NCBI RefSeq assembly: GCF_019049255.1
Contig: NZ_JAGMUJ010000029.1
Location: forward strand, 124,001 to 188,000
DNA: 64,000 nt
Source of the DNA: Streptomyces sp. AC558_RSS880
GTDB taxonomy: Bacteria; Actinomycetota; Actinomycetes; Streptomycetales; Streptomycetaceae
Direction of reading: 5' to 3'
Part shown: positions 45,764-55,000 of the stretch, piece by piece
Layout: the number at the start of each line of letters is the position of its first letter
Position numbering within the stretch: position 1 is the stretch's first letter
Program-made: the position numbers and the translations under genes
Notes under the pieces: generated by a model
Databases searched by the model: none
What the model saw: the letters and a program-made list of their open reading frames with translations, nothing else
What the model was told of the DNA's origin: nothing

Positions 45764-45775
45764 GACAACGTTGTC
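45764..45775 (-). promoter_or_regulatory. LacI-type operator upstream of the ROK kinase
   Basis: GACAACGTTGTC, perfect 12-bp palindrome with central CG, 74 bases upstream of the chosen start and in the promoter region. Confidence 0.7.
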
Positions 45776-45857
45776 TTCCTTTGTTTCCAAGCGAGTCCGC
45801 GCCGTGTTCCCCCTCCTGCGGGCCCGTCCGTACAGGCCGTGTGGCGCGAGGAGCCGG

Positions 45858-47060
45858 CTACCGGTGGGCGACGCCGAGCCCGGTGCCGGCCACGAACAGC
45901 GTTCCGTCGCCCTGTGCCGTGACGTCCCGATCGGAGTCGGACAGGAAGCACGACGCGCCCGGCCCCAGTGACAGCTCGTCACCTTCCGGCCCGCGCAGCA
46001 GCGCCGAGCCGTCCACGCACAGCACGATGCGGGGACCCGACGACGGCACGACGGGTTTCGGTGGGCCGCCGAGCTCGGTCCGGTACAGGGCGAACTCCTC
46101 CACCGGGCAGGCGTACGCCCGCGTACGCGAGCCGGGAACACCGCTCGGCCGCACCACCGGCACGCGCATCGCGGGATCGGTGACGCGCAGCAGTTCGGGG
46201 ATGTTCACCTCCTTCGTGGTGAGCCCCGCGCGCAGCACGTTGTCGGAGGCGGCCATGAGCTCCACGCCCACTCCGTTCAGATAGGCGTGCAGTCCGCCGG
46301 CCGGCATGAACAGCGCGGTCCCCGGCTCCAGCACCTGGTACCGCATGAGCAGGGAGGCGACGAGGCCGGGATCGCCGGGATGGTGCTCGGCCATACGGAC
46401 CACCGCGTCGTACGCGGCCGCGTACGGGCCGGGGACCCGCGCCTGCCGCCTGCTCGCCGCCACGACGGCCGGCACCAGCCCGGCGCGGTCGTGCCCGGTC
46501 TCGAGCACGGTCCGCAGGGCGTCGGTCAGCGCCGTGGCGCCGTCGCCGGCGCGCAGGACGTCCGTGAGGGGGCGTACGTCCGCCAGGCCGAGCCCGTCGA
46601 ACACGGCCACCGCCTCGTCACGGTCGCGGGAGCCGGCGAGGACCTCGAAGCGGGTCAGCGCGTAGAGCAGTTCCGGCTTCGGCCAGTCGTCCGCGTACGT
46701 CCCGGGTCCGGTGCCGGTGGCGAGTTGCGCGGCGAACGCCGTCCGGGCCTGTTCCCGGTCGGGATGCACCTGGACGGACAGCGGCTGTTCGGCGGCCAGC
46801 ACCTTCAGCAGGAAGGGCAGCCGCCCGCCGAACCGGCGGGCGCACGCGCCGCCGAGCTCGCGTTCCGGGGCGGCCGCGACCACCTCGTGCAGGGTCGTCG
46901 CGCGGCCGTCCCGGGTCAGTCCCGCGGGCCCGGCGGGGTGGGCGCCCATCCACAGCTCCGCCTCGGGCCCGGCCGAGGGAACGCTCCGCCCTCGGAGCCG
47001 GGCCAGCGCCTCGCGCGAGCCCCAGGCGTACGGCTTGATGATCGGTCGGATTGGATCCAC
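45858..47060 (-). CDS. manA: Mannose-6-phosphate isomerase, type I
   Basis: 400 residues. Zinc-site elements: LSVQVHPD, DDWPKPELLYAL and FMPAGGLHAYLNGVGVEL, the latter with the family signature. Interconverts mannose-6-phosphate and fructose-6-phosphate, supplying glycolysis from mannose or GDP-mannose precursors. Start GTG 47060, just before the conserved PIKPYAWG region; no strong Shine-Dalgarno. Its upstream region holds a repeated ACCGGTTTA element. The gene belongs to the mannoside locus and is 82 bases upstream of the operator before the ROK gene. Confidence 0.92.
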   Translation of the reverse strand: MDPIRPIIKPYAWGSREALARLRGRSVPSAGPEAELWMGAHPAGPAGLTRDGRATTLHEVVAAAPERELGGACARRFGGRLPFLLKVLAAEQPLSVQVHPDREQARTAFAAQLATGTGPGTYADDWPKPELLYALTRFEVLAGSRDRDEAVAVFDGLGLADVRPLTDVLRAGDGATALTDALRTVLETGHDRAGLVPAVVAASRRQARVPGPYAAAYDAVVRMAEHHPGDPGLVASLLMRYQVLEPGTALFMPAGGLHAYLNGVGVELMAASDNVLRAGLTTKEVNIPELLRVTDPAMRVPVVRPSGVPGSRTRAYACPVEEFALYRTELGGPPKPVVPSSGPRIVLCVDGSALLRGPEGDELSLGPGASCFLSDSDRDVTAQGDGTLFVAGTGLGVAHR

Positions 47061-47076
47061 GGGCCGAACGATATCC

Positions 47077-47210
47077 GTAAGTAAACCGGTATAGCAAAGG
47101 TCGTGAGCCGTCAACGCTCAGTGCCAGTCCGGCAGGAACATAGGTGGCGGGAACCTGCTGTGCAACAGTCGTCGCGAAAGTGCCCAAAGTTTAGTAACCG
47201 GTTTAGTAAA
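47077..47210. promoter_or_regulatory. Repeated ACCGGTTTA elements upstream of manA
   Basis: The element occurs on the minus strand in 47077-47098 and on the plus strand in 47190-47210, where TTTAGTAA flanks it on both sides. The AT-rich blocks stand out from the GC-rich background, as expected for operators, but do not match the LacI palindrome. Confidence 0.45.
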
Positions 47211-47307
47211 TGGCGCCCTCGCGGCGTACGTAGACGCCGAAAACGTTGACGCCTCTATTGACATGGCCGAAACATTGGGTGCTCTCATAGGGAACGGCGG
47301 CCGGGGT

Positions 47308-48741
47308 TCAGCGGGTCGCCGGGCTGGGGGTCCGGTCGGGTTCGCGGTCCTCGGTCGTGTGGGCCGGGGCGGTGGCGTCGGGGCGGGGGATCGCGAGGGC
47401 GCACAGGGCACCCGCGAGGACCACGGCGACGCCGATCCAGATGCCCGGCTTCATGCCGTCGACGAACCCCTGAGCCGTGCGGTCGTCGCCGTAGTGCACG
47501 AAGACGCTGCTCAGGACGGCGGTGCCGAGGGCGCCACCGATCTCGCGGACGGTGCTGTTGGCGCCGGACGCCTTCCCGCGGTGCTGCGGCCCGACCGCGC
47601 CCAGCACCACCGCCGCCGTCGGCGCGAAGACGAGGCCCATGCCGATGCCCGCGACGACCATGGCGCCGATCATGCGCGCGTACGGGGTGTCCGACGTGGC
47701 CACCAGGTTGATCCAGGCCAGCCCGACCGCCTGGAGGAAGAGGCCGAGGGCCATCAGCCGTCCGCCGCCCACCCGGTCGGTCAGGGCGCCGGCGACCGGG
47801 GCGACGAACATCGGCATCAGGGTCCAGGCCAGCGTGAGCACACCGGCCTCCAACGGGGTGCGGACCGGCGCGACCTGGAAGAACTGCGACAGCAGGAAGA
47901 TCGACCCGAAGACGCCGAAGTACATGCTCGCGGAGACCAGGTTGGAGAAGACGAAGGCCCGCTCGCGGTAGAAGGAGAGCGGAAGCAGCGGCTGGGCCGC
48001 GCGGCGCTCCCACCTCACGAACAGGGCCAGCAGGACCGCGCCGCCGGTGAGCGCCGACAGGACGGGGCCCGAACTCCAGCCCTTCTCCTCGCCGTTCACG
48101 ATCGCCCAGACGATCGCGAGGAGTCCCGCCGTGGCGAGGAACATGCCGGGCAGGTCGAGCCGGGTGCCGGCCAGGGACCTCTCCCGGAGCACGGACAGCA
48201 CCAGCGGGATCGCCACCAGGCACACCGGGACGTTGATCCAGAAGATCCACTGCCAGTCCAGGCCGTCGACCACCGCGCCGCCCACCACGGGCCCGAACGC
48301 CACGGCCGTGCCGCTGACCGCGGACCACAGTCCGAGGGCGAGGTTGCGCTTCTTCTCCGGCACCTCCTCCGCGAGCAGCGTCAGCGACAGCGGCATCACG
48401 GCCGAGGCGCCCAGGCCCTGCAACGCCCGCATGAGAATGAGCTGTTCGCTGCTGTCCGCGAGGCCGCAGCCGATCGAGGCCAGGGTGAACAGCGCGATGC
48501 CGGCCACGAAGACCCGGCGCCGGCCGAACCGGTCACCCAGCGCCGCCCCGGTCAGCAGCAGACAGGCGAAACTGAGGACGTAGGCGTTGACGAACCACTG
48601 CAGATCCTCGGTGGACGCGTCGAGGTCGACGGCCATGGTCCGCAGCGCGGTCGTCACCACCAGGTTGTCGAGCGCGACCATGAACATCGGCAGACTGCAT
48701 GCGAGGATGACCGACCATAACGGCTTTTTGAGAGTGTTCAT
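47308..48741 (-). CDS. DHA2-type MFS drug exporter (EmrB/QacA family)
   Basis: 477 residues, 14 predicted TM helices. Motif A GDRFGRRRVFVAG, motif C region SAVSGTAVAFGPVVGGAVVD and D-type start MVALDNLVVTTAL are those of the DHA2 group, which export drugs and dyes by proton antiport. ATG 48741. Divergent from the MerR gene at 48868, which probably regulates it. Substrate not predictable. Confidence 0.9.
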   Translation of the reverse strand: MNTLKKPLWSVILACSLPMFMVALDNLVVTTALRTMAVDLDASTEDLQWFVNAYVLSFACLLLTGAALGDRFGRRRVFVAGIALFTLASIGCGLADSSEQLILMRALQGLGASAVMPLSLTLLAEEVPEKKRNLALGLWSAVSGTAVAFGPVVGGAVVDGLDWQWIFWINVPVCLVAIPLVLSVLRERSLAGTRLDLPGMFLATAGLLAIVWAIVNGEEKGWSSGPVLSALTGGAVLLALFVRWERRAAQPLLPLSFYRERAFVFSNLVSASMYFGVFGSIFLLSQFFQVAPVRTPLEAGVLTLAWTLMPMFVAPVAGALTDRVGGGRLMALGLFLQAVGLAWINLVATSDTPYARMIGAMVVAGIGMGLVFAPTAAVVLGAVGPQHRGKASGANSTVREIGGALGTAVLSSVFVHYGDDRTAQGFVDGMKPGIWIGVAVVLAGALCALAIPRPDATAPAHTTEDREPDRTPSPATR

Positions 48742-48817
48742 GACGAAACCTCCGGTGCGTGACAGGGCGGGGCGGCGCACGGGGTCCCGGCGCGAGGAGA
48801 TCCCTCGGCCCCAAAGT

Positions 48818-48851
48818 GGATAGTAGTGCGATCCGTTATCCGTTATCCAGT
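48818..48851. promoter_or_regulatory. Triple ATCCGTT repeat between MFS and MerR genes
   Basis: ATCCGTT at 48831-48837 and 48838-48844, then ATCCAGT at 48845-48851. TGGATA at 48818 also forms an inverted partner for TATCCA at 48844. Likely the MerR binding region controlling both genes. Confidence 0.5.
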
Positions 48852-48867
48852 GAGTAAGCGAGACTCG

Positions 48868-49539
48868 ATGAAGATTTCGGAACTCAGCCGTCGCAGCGGC
48901 GTGTCCATCCCCACGATCAAGTACTACCTGCGGGACGGTCTGCTGCCCCCCGGGCAGGCCACCGCCGCCAACCAGGCCGACTACGGCGAGGAGCACCTGC
49001 GTCGCCTCCGTCTCATCCGCACACTGGTCGGCGTGCGGCGGCTGCCGGTGGGCGCGGTGAAGGAGATCCTCGGTGCCATCACGGAGGAGGGTGACCTGCA
49101 CCAGATCTTCGGCATCGTGACCGACGCCCGCCCCGCCACCCAGCGGCAGAAGCAACTGGCGCGGGAGCGGCGGGAGGCGGGCGAGGAGACGGGCGGCGTC
49201 AAGGACGCGCGTGAACTGGTCGCCGAAATGGGCTGGGAGGTGCACCCCGGCACCGCCGCCGTGCAGAGTCTCGGCGAAGTCCTCGACGCCCTGTCGGACA
49301 TGGACTCGGGCATCGACTGGCGGTCCCTGCTGCCCTACGCGCGGCTGGCGGACCACATCTCGGAGCTGGACGTCCGGCAGATGGAAGGCGCGTCCGGCGT
49401 GCTGGAGCTGGCCGAACGCGCGGTTCTGGTCTCGGTCCTCCTGGAGCCGGCGCTGCTGGCCATGCGCCGCCTCGCCCAGGAGGACAAGTCGGCCCGCCTG
49501 TTCGGCGGCGGCCCGTGCGAGGAGGAGGGGGAGGCGTGA
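48868..49539 (+). CDS. MerR-family regulator
   Basis: 223 residues. Winged HTH at 1-70: MKISELSRRSGVSIPTIKYY then LLPPGQATAANQADYGEEH, followed by a dimerisation helix and an Ala/Leu-rich effector domain of about 120 residues. There is no metal-binding Cys cluster, so a small-molecule sensor is more likely. Divergent from the MFS exporter with the repeat block in between. Confidence 0.9.
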   Translation: MKISELSRRSGVSIPTIKYYLRDGLLPPGQATAANQADYGEEHLRRLRLIRTLVGVRRLPVGAVKEILGAITEEGDLHQIFGIVTDARPATQRQKQLARERREAGEETGGVKDARELVAEMGWEVHPGTAAVQSLGEVLDALSDMDSGIDWRSLLPYARLADHISELDVRQMEGASGVLELAERAVLVSVLLEPALLAMRRLAQEDKSARLFGGGPCEEEGEA

Positions 49540-49564
49540 CCGGGGCCGCGGGCGGCGTCGACGG

Positions 49565-50299
49565 TCAGGACGGGCCCGGCGGCCAGCCCCGGTCCGGCCT
49601 GTCCAGAACGGCCGCCACGCCGTCCAGTGAGCGCTCCACGGTGTAGGCGTAGAAGTCGTCCTCCAGTGCCGCTATCGCGTCCGGGTCGTCGGCGCCCCTG
49701 CCGGTGACGGCGGCACCGACCGCGGCGAGGCCGCGGCGGTCGGGGTCGTCACGGTGCGCGGCCAGCGCCCCGGCCAGCCGGGCCCGGGCCTCCGGCAGGT
49801 TCTCCGCCCGGTCGTCCTCGACCGTCACCAACGTGAAGGCGGAGTTGGTGAGATACCGGTACGCGGCCGTCGCGCCGTCGGCGAACCCGGCCCGCTGGAG
49901 CACCAGGACGCCCCGGTCCATCATCGTCAGCGCCGACGGGATGACCGGCCCGATCCGCACCAGCCGGCGGGCCACCCCCCGGTACCGGCGGAGCAACGGC
50001 CGCCCGTCCAGCAGCAGTCGGGTGAACCACTCCCGCCACGGAAGGTCCTGCGGCGGCAGCGGGATCATGCCCACCACCCGGTCGGCGACGGCGTCCGCCA
50101 CAGCGTCCCGGTCCCCGGCGTGGTGGTAGACGGCCCGCGGCCAGACCTCCAGCGCGGCGGCGAGCTGCCGGGTGGACCAGGCGTCGAGCCCGTCCGTCTC
50201 GGTGAGCCGGAGTGCCGCGTCGACGATGCCCGTGGGCGTGATCGGCGGCCGGTCGGCGGGGCGCCGCCCCCGGCCCCCGGGTGCGGGTGAACTGGGCAT
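49565..50299 (-). CDS. TetR-family repressor of the ABC half-transporter pair
   Basis: 244 residues. HTH near residues 25-60 (IVDAALRLTETDGLDAWSTR, LAAALEVWPRAVYHHAGDRD); C-terminal TetR_C-type ligand domain with a DDPDAIAALEDDFYAYTVER stretch, similar to TetR/ActII repressors. ATG 50299 gives the standard N-terminus. Divergent from the ABC operon; two identical-type palindromes in between are its probable operators. Confidence 0.9.
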   Translation of the reverse strand: MPSSPAPGGRGRRPADRPPITPTGIVDAALRLTETDGLDAWSTRQLAAALEVWPRAVYHHAGDRDAVADAVADRVVGMIPLPPQDLPWREWFTRLLLDGRPLLRRYRGVARRLVRIGPVIPSALTMMDRGVLVLQRAGFADGATAAYRYLTNSAFTLVTVEDDRAENLPEARARLAGALAAHRDDPDRRGLAAVGAAVTGRGADDPDAIAALEDDFYAYTVERSLDGVAAVLDRPDRGWPPGPS

Positions 50300-50391
50300 G
50301 GCACGCAGCGTATCCACTCCCCGGCCGTCTCCGCGCCACGGGTCCTCCTTGACCCGGCCCGCCCGGTCCGTCGTAGGGTGGTCACCGCGAA

Positions 50392-50433
50392 TTACCCAGT
50401 GGGTAGCGATCCTCACTTTTACCCACTGGGTAA
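50392..50433. promoter_or_regulatory. Twin TetR operators
   Basis: TTACCCAGTGGGTAG (50392-50406) and TTACCCACTGGGTAA (50419-50433) share the palindrome TACCCAsTGGGTA with 27 bases between centres, about 2.5 helical turns. They lie between the TetR and ABC start codons. Confidence 0.85.
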
Positions 50434-50499
50434 TTACTCTTCGTGTCACTCACGCACGCGCGGCCGACCCCTGCCGCGCTTCCGGAATGGAGGACGACG

Positions 50500-52302
50500 A
50501 TGGCCGCGGAACCCGCCGCGCTCCCGTCATTACTGCGACCCGTCCGCGGGCGACTGTCTCTGGCGGTGCTCTGCCAGGCGGTCGCCGCCCTGCTCGGCAT
50601 CGCCCCGTTCGTCGCCGTCGCCGAGCTGGCCCGGGTGCTGCTCGCGGACGGTCAGGTGGACCGCGACCGCGCCTGGACCGTCACCGCCCTCGCCGGCGCC
50701 TGCCTCCTGGCGCGGCTGCTGCTCCTGGTGACCGCGAGCGTCGTCAGCCACCTCGCCGAGAACGACCTCCAGCTGTCCGTCCGGCGGCGACTCGTCGGCC
50801 GGCTCGACAGGGTCCCGCTGGGCTGGTTCTCGGGGCGCGGCGGGGGCGCCGTGAAGAAGGCCGTGCAGGACGACGTGCACGCACTGCACCACCTGGTCGC
50901 GCACTCCCTGCTGGAGCTGACGGCCGCGGTGATCGTGCCGCTGGCGACGCTCGCCTACCTGTTCCGGGTGGACTGGCGCCTGACGCTGATCACGATGATC
51001 CCGCTGGTCCTCGGCATCGGCCTGTTCGGCCGCACCGGCGCGGCGTTCAAGAAGAACCTGCCCGCGCTGGACGCCGCCATGACCGACGTCAACGGCGCGG
51101 CCGTGGAGTTCGTCCAGGGCATCGCCGTGGTGAAGACCTTCGGACAGACCCGGCGCGCCCACCGCCGCTACGCCGACGCGGCGGACCGGTTCGCCGCGTT
51201 CTTCCGCGGCTGGGTCGACTCGCTGGCCGCGCCCAGGGCGCTGTCCGAGATCGTGCTCTCGGCACCCACGATGCTGTTCACCGTCCTGCTCGGCGGCACC
51301 GCCCTGATCACCGCGGGACGCACCGCCCCCGCGGACCTGGTCCCGTTCGCGCTGCTCGCCGTCGGCATCACCACACCGGTGCTGACGATCAGCTTCGCCG
51401 AGGAGGAGGTCCGGGCCGCGAAGGCCGCCGCGGACCGCATCGCCGAGGTGCTGGCCACCCCCGAACTGCCCCTGCCCGAACACCCCGTGACGGCCGGCCC
51501 CGGAGCCGTGACCTTCGAGGCCGTCGGCTTCTCCCACGACGGAGCCCACCGCGTCCTGGACGGCGTCGACCTGACCCTGGCACCCGGGACGACCACCGCG
51601 CTGGTGGGCCCCTCGGGCGCGGGCAAGAGCACGCTGGCGGCACTGCTGCCGCGCTTCTGGGACCCGGACGAGGGCACCATCCGCGTCGGCGGCACCGACC
51701 TGCGCGACCTCGCCCCCGAGGAGCTCCACCGCCGGATGTCCTTCGTCTTCCAGGACGTACGGCTGTTGCGCGACACCGTCCGCGCCAACCTGCTGATCGC
51801 CCGGCCGGACGCCACCGGCGAACAGCTCGTGGACGCCGCGAGGCGGGCCCGCATCCACGACCGGATCACGGAACTGCCGCGCGGCTACGACTCCGTGGTC
51901 GGCGAGGACGCCAGGTTCTCCGGCGGCGAGGCCCAGCGCCTCTCCATCGCCCGGGCCATGCTCGCCGACACCCCCGTCCTCGTCCTGGACGAGGCCACCG
52001 CGTACGCGGACCCCGAGTCCGAGGCGGCCGTCCAGGACGCCCTGTCGGAGCTCACCCGCGGCCGCACCCTGCTGGTCGTCGCGCACCGCCTGTCCACGGT
52101 GAAGGACGCCGACCTGATCGTCGTCCTCGACGGCGGGCGCGTGGTGGAGCGGGGCACCCACGCCGAACTGCTGGCCCTGCGCGGCACCTACGCGGGGATG
52201 TGGCAGGCCCATGAGCGCGGCACCGCCCGGCGGCCCGGCGGTCCGGGGGAGTCCGCGGACAACGACACCATCCGTCCCCCGGTCGAGGAGGCCGTCCGAT
52301 GA
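50500..52302 (+). CDS. ABC half-transporter, IrtA/YbtP-like exporter fold (first subunit)
   Basis: 600 residues: six TM helices (about 1-310) then an ABC domain with Walker A GPSGAGKST, signature RFSGGEAQR and Walker B VLVLDEAT. ATG 50500 has GGAGG 6 bases upstream; the earlier GTG at 50443 lacks one. Overlaps the second subunit by ATGA, so they form a heterodimer. Pairs of this subclass import metal-siderophores in mycobacteria and Yersinia (IrtAB, YbtPQ) despite the exporter fold; drug export is the alternative. Confidence 0.87.
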   Translation: MAAEPAALPSLLRPVRGRLSLAVLCQAVAALLGIAPFVAVAELARVLLADGQVDRDRAWTVTALAGACLLARLLLLVTASVVSHLAENDLQLSVRRRLVGRLDRVPLGWFSGRGGGAVKKAVQDDVHALHHLVAHSLLELTAAVIVPLATLAYLFRVDWRLTLITMIPLVLGIGLFGRTGAAFKKNLPALDAAMTDVNGAAVEFVQGIAVVKTFGQTRRAHRRYADAADRFAAFFRGWVDSLAAPRALSEIVLSAPTMLFTVLLGGTALITAGRTAPADLVPFALLAVGITTPVLTISFAEEEVRAAKAAADRIAEVLATPELPLPEHPVTAGPGAVTFEAVGFSHDGAHRVLDGVDLTLAPGTTTALVGPSGAGKSTLAALLPRFWDPDEGTIRVGGTDLRDLAPEELHRRMSFVFQDVRLLRDTVRANLLIARPDATGEQLVDAARRARIHDRITELPRGYDSVVGEDARFSGGEAQRLSIARAMLADTPVLVLDEATAYADPESEAAVQDALSELTRGRTLLVVAHRLSTVKDADLIVVLDGGRVVERGTHAELLALRGTYAGMWQAHERGTARRPGGPGESADNDTIRPPVEEAVR

Positions 52303-54041
52303 TCCGCCGACTGATGGCCGTGGTCGGCCCCGCCGAACGGCGGCTGCTGCGGAACGTACTCGCCCTGCAGGTCCTCGGAGCGGTCCTGCAGGCGGCGGCG
52401 TTCGTCCTGATCGTGCCGGTGCTCGAACGGCTGCTGGGCGAGAGGCCGGAGCAGGCCTGGCCGTGGGTGTGGGCGCTGGCCGCCGCGGCCGTGGCGCAGT
52501 CCGTGGTCCACTACCTGGCCACCAAGGCCGGGTTCCAGGCCGGTGCCGCGCTCTCCCGCGTCCTGCACCACCGCATCGGCGACCACGTCTCCACGCTGCC
52601 CCTCGGCTGGTTCGGCCCCACCCGCACCGGAGAGCTGAGCAATCTCACCACCCAGTCCGTGATGGGCATCATGCGCGTCCCCGGCTACCTGTTCCGCCCG
52701 CTGATCAGCGGGCTGCTCACACCGGCCGCCGTGGTGGTGCTCATGTACCCGTTCGACTGGCGGCTCGCGCTCGCCGCGACCTGCACGGCCCCGTTCATCG
52801 CGCTGGTCCTGCGCTGGAGCGCCCACCGCACCGCCACCGCCGACCGGCTGCGCGCCGGGACCATGACGGAGGCGGCCAACCGGGTCATCGAGTACGCCGA
52901 GGCGCAGCCGGTGCTGCGCGCCTTCCCCGGCTCCCGCACCGCCGGCGGCAGCCGGCTCGACGAGGCGCTGTCCGCCCAACGGGACGCAGGACGCCGGGTC
53001 ATGGCGGCCGGGGTCCCCGGCCAGGTCGGCTTCACGCTCACGGTGCAGGCGGCCTTCACGGTGATCCTGGTGTACGGCACCTACCTCGCCCTCGACGGCT
53101 CGCTCGCCGCTCCCCGGCTGCTGGCCCTGCTGGTGCTCACCGCACGGTTCGTGGAGCCGATGGCGGAGGCCGCCAACCTCGGCTCCGCGCTGCGCTCGGC
53201 GGGCGCGGCACTCGACCGGGTGCGGCGGCTGCTGGACGAGAAGCCGCTGCCCGAGCCGGAGCACCCGGCCCGCCCGTCGGGCGCGGACATCGAGTTCGAC
53301 GCGGTGGAGTTCTCGTACGACGACGGCCGCCCGGTGCTGGACGGCGTCGGCTTCCGCATCCCCGAGGGCACGACGACCGCGTTGATCGGGCCGTCCGGTT
53401 CCGGCAAGACGACGATCGCACGCCTGATCGCCCGCTTCTGGGACGTGCGCGGGGGCGCCGTGCGGGTGGGCGGCGCGGACGTCCGCGAACTGCGGACCGA
53501 GGACCTGATGTCCCTCGTCTCCGTGGTGTTCCAGGACGTCTACCTCTTCGAGGGCACCATCGAGGACAACATCAGGGCCGGCCGGCCCGACGCCACGGAC
53601 GCCGAGGTGCGCCGGGCCGCCGAGCAGGCGCGGGTCGACGAGATCGCGGAGCGGCTGCCGGGCGGCTGGTCCGCGCAGGTCGGGGCGGGCGGCGCGGCGC
53701 TGTCCGGTGGTGAGCGGCAGCGGATCTCCATCGCCCGGGCGCTGCTCAAGGACGCGCCGATCGTCCTGCTGGACGAGGCCACGGCGTCCCTGGACCCGGA
53801 GAACGAGCGGGCCGTCCAGGACGCCCTGTCGGAGCTCACCCGCGACCGGACCCTGTTGGTGATCGCCCACCGGCTGCGGACGGTGCGGGCCGCCGACCAG
53901 ATCCTCGTCCTCGACGGCGGCCGGATCGTCCAGCGCGGCACACATCACGAACTCATCGCCCGGGAAGGCCGGTACGCCGACTTCTGGTCCGAACGCAGCC
54001 GCAGCCGGGGCTGGCGCCTGGCGAAGACACCGGCCGGCTGA
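52299..54041 (+). CDS. ABC half-transporter, IrtB/YbtQ-like exporter fold (second subunit)
   Basis: 580 residues. TM domain about 1-310 with LGWFGPTRTGELSNLTTQS; ABC domain with Walker A GPSGSGKTT, signature LSGGERQR and Walker B IVLLDEAT. All catalytic motifs are canonical, whereas the partner has SGGEAQR, so the pair may be asymmetric. Same operon and TetR control as the first subunit. Confidence 0.88.
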   Translation: MIRRLMAVVGPAERRLLRNVLALQVLGAVLQAAAFVLIVPVLERLLGERPEQAWPWVWALAAAAVAQSVVHYLATKAGFQAGAALSRVLHHRIGDHVSTLPLGWFGPTRTGELSNLTTQSVMGIMRVPGYLFRPLISGLLTPAAVVVLMYPFDWRLALAATCTAPFIALVLRWSAHRTATADRLRAGTMTEAANRVIEYAEAQPVLRAFPGSRTAGGSRLDEALSAQRDAGRRVMAAGVPGQVGFTLTVQAAFTVILVYGTYLALDGSLAAPRLLALLVLTARFVEPMAEAANLGSALRSAGAALDRVRRLLDEKPLPEPEHPARPSGADIEFDAVEFSYDDGRPVLDGVGFRIPEGTTTALIGPSGSGKTTIARLIARFWDVRGGAVRVGGADVRELRTEDLMSLVSVVFQDVYLFEGTIEDNIRAGRPDATDAEVRRAAEQARVDEIAERLPGGWSAQVGAGGAALSGGERQRISIARALLKDAPIVLLDEATASLDPENERAVQDALSELTRDRTLLVIAHRLRTVRAADQILVLDGGRIVQRGTHHELIAREGRYADFWSERSRSRGWRLAKTPAG

Positions 54042-54165
54042 GCGATGTGCCGGGGCGCCGCCCCGTTCCCTTCATGGGGCCCTTGTCGTGGGGGCCCTTG
54101 AGCAGCTGTCCGGGCCGGCGCTCGAGGGTGTTCCCGCGTCGGTGCGGGCGGGGGCGGGGGCGCGG

Positions 54166-54975
54166 TTACCCCGCCCCGTCCGCCGGCCGTGCCGGCTCCT
54201 CCACCGGCTCCGCCAGCACCACCCGGGTGCCGCGCTCCGTGAACGCGGCCACATCCGCCTCCGTCGCCGAGGCGTCCGTGACCAGCGTCCACCCCGGCGG
54301 CAGCGTGGCCCACGCGTGGAACGGCGCCCGCCCCAGCTTCGCCGCGTGCGCCAGGACGTACGTACGGGCGGCCCGGCGGGCCATCAGTTCCTTCAGCCGG
54401 GTCTGCCGCAGGTCCGCCTCGCAGATCCCGCCGTCCGCGGTCACCCCGTCCGCGGACAGGAAGACCCGGTCGAACGTCATCCGCTCCAGCGCCGCCTCCG
54501 TCAGCGGGCCGACGAAGGCCTGGCTGAGCGGGCGCAGCGTGCCGCCGAGGCACTCCACGTGGACGGACTCGACGTCCGCCAGTTCGTGCAGCGCGGTCAG
54601 GCCGGTGGTGGCGACCGTGAGGTCCCGCGCCGTGCGCAGCTCGTGCGCCAGCGCCCCGACCGTCGACCCGGCGTCCAGCAGCACGGTCTCGCCCGGCTGG
54701 ACCTGCGCCGCCGCCCAGCGGGCGATGGCCCGCTTCTGCGCGTACGCCTCCGTGGTGCGCTGGCGCAGCGACGCCTCCGGGTGCGCGTTCAGCGCCATCG
54801 CCCCGCCGTAGGTGCGGGCCAGCCGGCCGTCGGCGGTGAGCCGGGCGAGGTCGCGGCGGATGGTGGAGGCGGTCACGCCGAAGTGCCGTGACAGCTCCTC
54901 GACGCTGGCCAGACCGGTGGTGGTGGCGAGTCGCAGGATCTCCTCGCGCCGAGCCTGGGATCCGTTGGGCGGCAT
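54166..54975 (-). CDS. DeoR-family regulator of the sugar-acid cluster
   Basis: 269 residues. N-terminal HTH SVEELSRHFGVTASTIRRDL followed by ARTYGGAM, then a DeoR sensor domain with LLDAGSTVGALAHEL and FLSADGVTADGGI, which binds phosphorylated sugars. ATG 54975. It is 25 bases downstream of pdxA2 in the same minus-strand unit, so it is likely autoregulated through the repeats near 57464. Confidence 0.9.
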   Translation of the reverse strand: MPPNGSQARREEILRLATTTGLASVEELSRHFGVTASTIRRDLARLTADGRLARTYGGAMALNAHPEASLRQRTTEAYAQKRAIARWAAAQVQPGETVLLDAGSTVGALAHELRTARDLTVATTGLTALHELADVESVHVECLGGTLRPLSQAFVGPLTEAALERMTFDRVFLSADGVTADGGICEADLRQTRLKELMARRAARTYVLAHAAKLGRAPFHAWATLPPGWTLVTDASATEADVAAFTERGTRVVLAEPVEEPARPADGAG

Positions 54976-55000
54976 CAAGTGTCCTTCGCGGTACGTGGGT

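Noticed and set aside
45691..45768. TTG 45768 as the ROK kinase start
   Set aside because: It lies in the LacI-type palindrome, and GTG 45690 has a ribosome site and fits the family N-terminus.
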